Source of the DNA: Spirochaetales bacterium
GTDB lineage: Bacteria > Spirochaetota > Spirochaetia > Treponematales > Rectinemataceae
DNA: 7,158 nucleotides
Direction of reading: 5' to 3'
NCBI GenBank assembly: GCA_015657395.1
Contig: JADLKI010000005.1
Location: 82,742-89,899, forward strand
Made by a program: the position numbers and the translations under genes. The notes below the pieces were generated by a model. That model did no database searches. It saw only the letters and a list, made by a program, of their open reading frames with translations, and was not told the DNA's origin. Numbering within the stretch: position 1 is the first letter of the stretch; every line of letters starts with the position of its first letter. Shown here piece by piece: positions 1 to 4,284 of the stretch.

Positions 1-90
1 CGGCCCTTCAACGCCGCCATCGCAGCGCTGAAGGCCGAGGGTTTTCTGGATAGGCTGAACACGAAGTGGTTCTTTGAATATAAGCCGTAG
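1..90 (+). CDS. Polar amino-acid ABC transporter substrate-binding protein, C-terminal end (partial)
   Basis: Frame 1 is open from the window edge to a TAG at 88-90, giving 29 residues. The segment IAALKAEGFLDRLNTKWF resembles the C-terminal helix of family 3 periplasmic binding proteins, where a repeat of the type 'ALKELKADGTYDKIYKKWF' precedes the stop. Such proteins capture amino acids such as glutamine, glutamate, arginine or histidine outside the membrane and deliver them to a permease/ATPase pair. The next gene on the same strand is a permease of exactly this transporter class, which supports the call. Only the tail is present, so ligand specificity, the signal peptide and the lipobox cannot be judged. 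The 285-base gap before the permease is long for two subunits of one operon. Confidence 0.72.
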   Translation, partial: RPFNAAIAALKAEGFLDRLNTKWFFEYKP

Positions 91-228
91 TGGAAAAGAC
101 TGAGCCGGGCTTGACAAATAGGTACAGATTCGGACAGGGCACTCTGTTGCTACACAAAGTAACAGCCGTGTGCAGTACTTTCACTGTCACTGACAACAAA
201 TAGCCAACGCCCACCGTCATCCACCGGA

Positions 229-268
229 GCGCGGCCTGGGTGAATCAGGCCGACCCTTCGGGCCGCGC
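229..268 (+). repeat. Nested inverted repeat (potential hairpin)
   Basis: GCGCGGCC at 229-236 is perfectly complementary to GGCCGCGC at 261-268 (8 bp). Inside it, GGCCTG at 233-238 can instead pair with CAGGCC at 246-251 (6 bp, 7-base loop). The two pairings share bases 233-236, so they exclude each other. No T-run follows. A role in RNA stability or attenuation between the binding-protein and permease genes is inference. Confidence 0.5.
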
Positions 269-302
269 AGTGAGGGGCGTGCACAACAGGAATCTCGAGT
301 AA

Positions 303-331
303 GCCCTTAATGGGCACTCAGTGCCGGGCAC
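303..331 (+). repeat. Three overlapping short palindromes before the permease
   Basis: GCCC(303-306)/GGGC(312-315), GGCACT(313-318)/AGTGCC(320-325) and GTGC(321-324)/GCAC(328-331) overlap in series. Each hairpin uses bases needed by its neighbour, so they are mutually exclusive in RNA. The middle element has a one-base centre and would be more plausible as a DNA dyad than as an RNA hairpin. They sit 45-73 bases before the permease start codon. Function is unknown. Confidence 0.4.
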
Positions 332-359
332 GGCGCGCTATTATTTCACAAAGCCCTGT

Positions 360-368
360 AGGGAGGTG
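360..368 (+). promoter_or_regulatory. Shine-Dalgarno sequence of the permease gene
   Basis: AGGGAGGTG, with its GGAGG core at 362-366, ends 9 bases before the ATG at 376. This decides the start: the in-frame ATG at 310 has no comparable site and would add 22 arginine/cysteine-containing residues unlike the family N-terminus. Confidence 0.85.
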
Positions 369-375
369 TCATCGC

Positions 376-1173
376 ATGAAGGAGAGGTTTGCCCGTATTC
401 CCTGGTGGCTCGTGGCCATTGTGCTTCTCGGGGGCTGGCTGCTGGTCTCGGCCCTCACCACTGCCGACTACCGCGTCATTTTCTCCGCGGTATCGCGCGG
501 CATGGGCGTGACACTCACCGTGTCGCTCATCGCATACGCGGCCTCTATCCTTCTTGGGCTCTGCCTCGGGCTCATGCGTTCCTCGCACGTCCGCGCGGCG
601 CGCGAAATATCGACGTTCTACATCGAGCTGGTGCGCGGTCTGCCGATGCTCGTCATCCTGTACTACATCGCCTTTGTCGGGGCGCCGGCGCTCGCGCAGG
701 CGCTCAACGCCATTCTGTCCCCGCTCATCAGTGCGGGGATCATAGGTAAAATCGAGTCCCGCAGCTTCGACTTCGCAACGCGCGCCGTCATCGCCCTCAC
801 CCTCGGCTACGCGGCATTCATCGCCGAGATTTTCCGTGCAGGCATCGAGAGCATCGACAGGGGTCAGACCGAGGCGGCCGAGGCCCTCGGCATGTCGCAC
901 TGGCAGGTCATGCGCCGTATCGTGCTGCCTCAGGCTGTCCGCAACGTCCTGCCGGCGCTCGGCAATGAATTCGTCGCGATAATCAAGGATTCATCCCTCG
1001 TCTCAGCGCTCGGCGTACAGGACATAACGCAGCTTGGAAAAGTATATGCGGCTTCCACGTTCAAGTTTTTCGAAACCTACAACGCCGTCGCCTTTTTCTA
1101 TCTGTGTCTGACAGTGAGCCTCTCGTTTCTCGTCCGCCGCCTGGAAACGCGGATGCGGCGCAGCAAAAAATGA
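376..1173 (+). CDS. Polar amino-acid ABC transporter permease (His/Glu/Gln/Arg/opine family)
   Basis: This 265-residue inner-membrane protein forms the translocation channel of an amino-acid importer. Hydrophobic segments lie near residues 10-28, 46-68, 89-105, 136-157 and 235-253, the usual five-span pattern. The family signature ELVRGLPMLVILY is at about 84-96, and the EAA loop that docks to the ATPase is EAAEALGMSHWQVMRRIVLP at 166-185. KDSSLVSALG at 204-213 is another conserved block. The loop between spans 3 and 4 (about 103-135) is longer than in the short GlnP/HisM-type proteins. The upstream gene fragment is the matching binding protein. No ATP-binding subunit follows: the next gene is convergent, so the ATPase must lie upstream of the window or elsewhere. 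Ligand specificity cannot be read from the sequence. Confidence 0.93.
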   Translation: MKERFARIPWWLVAIVLLGGWLLVSALTTADYRVIFSAVSRGMGVTLTVSLIAYAASILLGLCLGLMRSSHVRAAREISTFYIELVRGLPMLVILYYIAFVGAPALAQALNAILSPLISAGIIGKIESRSFDFATRAVIALTLGYAAFIAEIFRAGIESIDRGQTEAAEALGMSHWQVMRRIVLPQAVRNVLPALGNEFVAIIKDSSLVSALGVQDITQLGKVYAASTFKFFETYNAVAFFYLCLTVSLSFLVRRLETRMRRSKK

Positions 1174-1273
1174 GGGGCCGCCGGCTCGGCACCTGCGGCG
1201 GCGCGTTCCAACATGTGCGGCCGCGCTCTCCGGCACGTGCGCCGACTGAATGGTGGGGCCGCACATAGCTGGT
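1174..1273. other. Convergent intergenic gap with strong inverted repeats
   Basis: These 100 bases between the 3' ends of the permease and pepF contain no gene. They are almost wholly self-complementary. GCCGCCG at 1177-1183 pairs perfectly with CGGCGGC at 1196-1202 (7 bp, 12-base loop) immediately after the permease stop. A 10-bp inverted repeat follows at 1213-1266. Neither stem has an adjoining T-run on either strand, so they are not classical intrinsic terminators, although they may act as 3'-end stabilisers or Rho-associated structures. Confidence 0.5.
1213..1266. repeat. Perfect 10-bp inverted repeat with inner dyad
   Basis: ATGTGCGGCC at 1213-1222 is the exact reverse complement of GGCCGCACAT at 1257-1266. 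The 34-base spacer contains a smaller dyad, CGGC(1231-1234)/GCCG(1241-1244), around GCACGTGC. The core GGGGCCGCAC at 1255-1264 recurs directly at 1306-1315, inside the last codons of pepF. The position between two convergent stop codons suggests a 3'-end RNA structure or a small dispersed repeat. No transposase or target duplication is seen. Confidence 0.55.
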
Positions 1274-3136
1274 TCATGATAGTTGCCTCAGTTGCCGACA
1301 GTTGCGGGGCCGCACGGCGGCGCGGCGATGGCTCCTATTTCTGTGCAGCAAGGCCGCGAGCTTCTCCACGTCTTCGGCAAAGCGCCTGCATGCGGCCTGC
1401 ACGGGCTCCGGGGTCGACATGTCGACTCCGGCGAGCTTCAGCGATTCGATCGGGAACCTGCTGCCGCCCGATTTCAAAAAGCCCAAATATGCGTCGCGCT
1501 CTTCCTTTCCTCCATGGAGGACTCTCTCGGAGAGGGCGATGCTCGCCGACAGGCCCGTCGCATACTTGTAGACATAGAAGGCGTTGTAGAAGTGCGGAAT
1601 GCGCAAGCCCTCCAGATCGGAAACGCTCTCGAAGGCCATCTCCGGCCCGAAATACTTCTCCAAGAGGGCGCGGTATTCCTTTCTGAGCACATCGACCGTC
1701 AGCGCCTCGCCGGACTCGGCGATCTCGTGCGCGCGCTTCTCGAACTCGGCGAACATCGTCTGCCGGAAAAGCGTCGCCAAAGTGTCGTCGATGCGGGTGG
1801 CGACCAGAAATGCCTTCTCGCTGTCGTCGCTGCTGTGGTCGTACAGGTAGGAGAAAACCAGCTGCTCGTTGAAGGTGCTCGCGACCTCGGCCTCGAAAAT
1901 CGTATAGTTGTAGCACATGAAGGGGTTGTTGCGGGCCGAATGCCAGGAGTGCATCGAGTGACCGCCCTCGTGGGCGATGGTGAAGAGGTCGTTCAGGACA
2001 TCGTCCTTGTAGTTCATGAGGATGTAGGGATCGCCGATAAATGTGCCGGCCGAAAAGGCGCCGGAGCGTTTGCCTTTGTTTTCGTACCGGTCCACCCATC
2101 CGCCCAGGAGCCCAGTCCGCAGGGTACGGATATACTCTTCGCCGAGCAGTCTCAGGGCCTCAATCACGATATCGACCGCCTCTTCATAGCGGTGCGATGC
2201 CCTGACTTCCGCGACGAGGGGGACATACACATCGTAGTGGCGCAGGCTGTCCAGACCGAGTATCTCCTTTCTGAGCCTGTAATACCGGTGCAGAATCGGC
2301 AGATTCCCGTTCACGGTGGAGACCAGATTATCGTAGACGGCTTCGGAAACATTGTCGGGGAAAAGCGCCATCGCCCGGGCGCTCGGGTATTTCCTCACCA
2401 GTGCCTGATACTTGTCGAGCTTGACCGAGCCTGCATAGAGGGAGCCCAAAGTGTTCTGGTGCGCTTCAAAGTGAGAGTAGAACTGCAGATAGGCTGCCTT
2501 CCGCACATCCCTGTCCTGCATGCGCATGAACGATGCGAACGTGGACTGCGTGAGTGGTTTGGGGCCCTCTGGCGTCTCGACGGTGCCGAAATTGAGATCG
2601 ACGTTGGTGAGGACGCTGAAGGCCTCCTGCGCAGTCTGGGCCGACTCGGCCTGGAGCGCGAGGAGGCGCTCTTCGGCTTCGCCCAGCACGTGCGGCTTAA
2701 ATCTGCGCAACTTTTTCAGAAAGACGCTGTAGTCCGCAAATTTCCGGCTGGAAAAGCAGCGGTCCACAAAGTCGTCCCCGAGCGCCTGGATCGCCGGGCT
2801 GAGCCAGGACCAGGCGGCCTGCCCCTGGGACGACAGGCCCATAAAGCGGGCGAACATGCCGCGGGCTGCACTGTTGCCCTCATCCTCGGTGACCCTCAGC
2901 TGTGCGTAGTAGCCGAGCCGCTCTTCCAGGATGAGGTACTGTTCATAGGCCTTCAGGGTGTCGAGCAGTGCATCCTCGTCCGCGCCGAAACTGGTCTTCT
3001 TCTTTTCAGCTTCCGGCAGCAGCCCGCCCAGCGCCGTGAGATTTCTTTCCCACTCGGCATCGTCCTTAAAAAGACTCGCGAGGTTCCACTTGTGTTCAGC
3101 AGGAATTTCTGAACGTTCGGGAATAGTCTTTGCCAT
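1274..3136 (-). CDS. pepF: Oligoendopeptidase F, M3B family zinc metallopeptidase
   Basis: This is a 620-residue cytoplasmic peptidase that cleaves short peptides. The M3 zinc signature HEGGH is at 389-393 (H389 and H393 as metal ligands, E390 as catalytic base). The downstream segment IFEAEVASTFNE (413-424) supplies the third ligand, most likely E417. The substrate-side region HFYNAFYVYKYATG is at 515-528. The N-terminus (NLASLFKDDAEWE, about 18-30) and the helical domain to about residue 370 fit PepF. The start is set by GGGAGGAA just upstream of the ATG; upstream in-frame codons run into the regulator gene. Normal PepF proteins are about 600 residues and end near the segment DVEKLAAL (589-596). 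Here about 24 further residues, rich in Arg, follow and look non-native. The gene lies 41 bases downstream of a LacI-family gene on the same strand, so the two are probably co-transcribed. No signal peptide is visible. Confidence 0.95.
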   Translation of the reverse strand: MAKTIPERSEIPAEHKWNLASLFKDDAEWERNLTALGGLLPEAEKKKTSFGADEDALLDTLKAYEQYLILEERLGYYAQLRVTEDEGNSAARGMFARFMGLSSQGQAAWSWLSPAIQALGDDFVDRCFSSRKFADYSVFLKKLRRFKPHVLGEAEERLLALQAESAQTAQEAFSVLTNVDLNFGTVETPEGPKPLTQSTFASFMRMQDRDVRKAAYLQFYSHFEAHQNTLGSLYAGSVKLDKYQALVRKYPSARAMALFPDNVSEAVYDNLVSTVNGNLPILHRYYRLRKEILGLDSLRHYDVYVPLVAEVRASHRYEEAVDIVIEALRLLGEEYIRTLRTGLLGGWVDRYENKGKRSGAFSAGTFIGDPYILMNYKDDVLNDLFTIAHEGGHSMHSWHSARNNPFMCYNYTIFEAEVASTFNEQLVFSYLYDHSSDDSEKAFLVATRIDDTLATLFRQTMFAEFEKRAHEIAESGEALTVDVLRKEYRALLEKYFGPEMAFESVSDLEGLRIPHFYNAFYVYKYATGLSASIALSERVLHGGKEERDAYLGFLKSGGSRFPIESLKLAGVDMSTPEPVQAACRRFAEDVEKLAALLHRNRSHRRAAVRPRNCRQLRQLS

Positions 3137-3138
3137 TG

Positions 3139-3146
3139 TTCCTCCC
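3139..3146 (-). promoter_or_regulatory. Shine-Dalgarno sequence of pepF
   Basis: On the minus strand GGGAGGAA precedes the ATG at 3136-3134, with GGAGG ending four bases before it. The spacing is slightly short but the match is strong. It fixes the start within a longer open frame that reaches into the regulator gene. Confidence 0.8.
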
Positions 3147-3177
3147 TTTGTATATCCGTAGCCAAAAGCGCGAAAAT

Positions 3178-4206
3178 TCACGACAGCTGCGTGGACTCGC
3201 GCACGATGAGCCGGTATGGCAGTCGGATGTGGCTGCCCCCGGCGCCGTCGAGCAAGTGCATCACCATGCGCGCCGCCTCTATGCCCTTTTCGCGGGCGGG
3301 CTGGTGGATGGTCGTCAGTCTCGGGGTGCTGATGAGGCTCTCCGGTATGTCGTCGAAGCCCGCCACCGCCACATCCTCTGGCACCCAAAGACCGAGTTCC
3401 CTCGCCGCGAGGAGCGCCCCGATCGCCACGATGTCGGACATCGCCACGATCGCGGTGGGATGGCTCTCGCGCGACAGCAGGTATCGGGCACTCTCGTAAC
3501 CGCCGTCGATGGAGCCCTTGCAGTTCTGCACGCATACCCGCGGGTCGTTCAGCGACAAACCGAACGCCTCAAGCGCCGATTGAAAGCCCTCGAGGCGTCT
3601 CTGGACAACAATGGAAAAATGGCCCGACTCTCTCGGCTTTGTGTCCGGTTCGAGCGAGAGGATCGCGATCTGGCGGAAGCCCTGCTCGAGCACATGCCGC
3701 ATCATATCCTTCGCCGCGCTCCTGTGGTCGATTCCGATGTTGATTGTCGAGGAGGACTCCTCCCCGTCGATGGTGACAAAAGGTATGCGGTTCTTTTTGA
3801 GGAGGCTGACCACTTCGTGGTCCGGGCCGACGCCTATCGTGAGAAGACCGTCGACATAGGATTTCCTGGCCGCCTCCACTATCTTGCCGCGGACGAGGGG
3901 CAGGATGGCGAGCGAAAACTCCTTTTGCTCGCACTCTTCGCCTATTCCGCTGATGACCTGCGCCATATGGGGGTTTCCGAATATGTCGCCGATCTTTTGG
4001 GGAAGAAGCAGGCCGATTGCGCCGAGGCGCTTTGTCGTCAGCGATCTGGCAAAGGGATTGGGCACGTAGCCAAGCTCCTCGACAATCGCCATTATTCTCT
4101 TGTAGGTCTCTTTCGAAATGCGCTCGGGATAATTGAATGCAAAGGAAACCGTGGTTTTCGATACGCCTGCGCGCAGGGCGATATCCTTTATAGTCACTTT
4201 CGACAT
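3178..4206 (-). CDS. LacI-family transcriptional regulator
   Basis: The product is a 342-residue DNA-binding repressor-type protein. An N-terminal helix-turn-helix spans about 4-24 (VTIKDIALRAGVSKTTVSFA), followed by the hinge region NPFARSLTTKRLGAIGLLLP (50-69). A periplasmic-binding-protein-like effector domain fills the rest, with VAGFDDIPES at 281-290 and the typical terminal RESTQ at 336-340. The start at 4206 gives the canonical 'MSKVTIKDIA' N-terminus. An in-frame ATG at 4233 would add nine residues; neither start has a clear Shine-Dalgarno. It lies upstream of pepF (41-base gap, same strand) and diverges from the kinase gene, 58 bases from its start. Autoregulation and control of pepF and perhaps the kinase gene are inferred from this position. 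The effector is unknown: most relatives bind sugars or nucleosides, and no sugar gene is in the window. Confidence 0.93.
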   Translation of the reverse strand: MSKVTIKDIALRAGVSKTTVSFAFNYPERISKETYKRIMAIVEELGYVPNPFARSLTTKRLGAIGLLLPQKIGDIFGNPHMAQVISGIGEECEQKEFSLAILPLVRGKIVEAARKSYVDGLLTIGVGPDHEVVSLLKKNRIPFVTIDGEESSSTINIGIDHRSAAKDMMRHVLEQGFRQIAILSLEPDTKPRESGHFSIVVQRRLEGFQSALEAFGLSLNDPRVCVQNCKGSIDGGYESARYLLSRESHPTAIVAMSDIVAIGALLAARELGLWVPEDVAVAGFDDIPESLISTPRLTTIHQPAREKGIEAARMVMHLLDGAGGSHIRLPYRLIVRESTQLS

Positions 4207-4216
4207 AGCGCATGAA

Positions 4217-4226
4217 TTGTACACAA
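4217..4226. promoter_or_regulatory. Short dyad TTGT-AC-ACAA (possible operator)
   Basis: A 4-bp inverted repeat with a 2-base centre lies between the two possible start codons of the LacI-family gene. It is short enough to be chance. It is listed because it falls in a regulatory gap holding two other dyads. Confidence 0.2.
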
Positions 4227-4240
4227 AAGGCATATGCTCG

Positions 4241-4254
4241 TCAAAGCGCTCTGT
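4241..4254. promoter_or_regulatory. CG-centred operator-like site, candidate LacI-family binding site
   Basis: TCAAAGC|GCTCTGT is an imperfect palindrome with the central CG step typical of LacI-family operators; five of the seven symmetric positions match. It overlaps the predicted transcription start (about 4248) of the minus-strand promoter and lies just upstream of the kinase start codon. It could serve for autorepression and control of the divergent gene. The assignment rests on position and symmetry only. Confidence 0.4.
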
Positions 4255-4284
4255 ATTATATTCTATGAATATGCTCACAGTAAA
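4255..4284 (-). promoter_or_regulatory. Predicted sigma-70-type promoter of the lacI-pepF transcript
   Basis: Reading the minus strand, a perfect TATAAT lies at 4260-4255, with TTTACT at 4284-4279 18 bases upstream (four of six matches to TTGACA). Transcription would start near 4248, leaving a leader of about 15 bases to the ATG at 4233 or about 42 to the ATG at 4206. On the opposite strand the same bases read TATTAT (4254-4259), which could be the -10 of the kinase gene, but no good -35 is present for that direction. Confidence 0.5.
4258..4272. promoter_or_regulatory. Perfect 15-bp dyad across the kinase start codon
   Basis: ATATTC (4258-4263), TAT, GAATAT (4267-4272) form a perfect 6-bp inverted repeat with a 3-base centre. 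It covers the ATG at 4265 and lies between the -10 and -35 boxes of the minus-strand promoter. A bound protein here would block both genes, so it is a second operator candidate. AT-rich composition raises the chance of coincidence. Confidence 0.3.

Larger units (their letters stand above)
91..375 (+). other. Non-coding gap with several potential hairpins, upstream of the permease
   Basis: No convincing gene lies in these 285 bases. The only stop-free stretches are short and have no ribosome binding site or recognisable product. There is a TTGACA at 111-116, but no acceptable -10 hexamer 16-18 bases downstream, so I do not call a promoter. The stretch is rich in self-complementary segments, listed separately at 229-268 and 303-331. 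A weaker bulged hairpin pairs TGTTGCTAC with GTAACA around 146-165. None is followed by a T-run, so none is an obvious intrinsic terminator. Processing or differential-expression structures within an SBP-permease transcript are possible. I could not match a known riboswitch or tRNA. Confidence 0.5.

Noticed and set aside
111..139. TTGACA as a possible -35 box upstream of the permease
   Set aside because: No hexamer resembling TATAAT lies 16-18 bases downstream.
8..220. 70-codon open frame on the minus strand in the left gap
   Set aside because: No ribosome binding site, no recognisable product, and it overlaps the end of the binding-protein gene.
310..375. Upstream ATG extension of the permease
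   Set aside because: The 22 extra residues do not resemble the family N-terminus, and the strong Shine-Dalgarno at 360-368 points to the ATG at 376.
1283..3112. 609-codon open frame on the plus strand opposite pepF
   Set aside because: It mirrors pepF codons in a GC-rich gene, shows no recognisable domain, and has no ribosome site; PepF has clear catalytic motifs.
3137..3535. N-terminal extension of PepF into the regulator gene
   Set aside because: The added residues are an out-of-frame reading of the LacI-family gene; the ribosome site and family N-terminus fit the start at 3136.
3130..4215. 361-codon open frame on the plus strand opposite the LacI-family gene
   Set aside because: Antisense shadow; the minus strand encodes a full canonical LacI-family protein.
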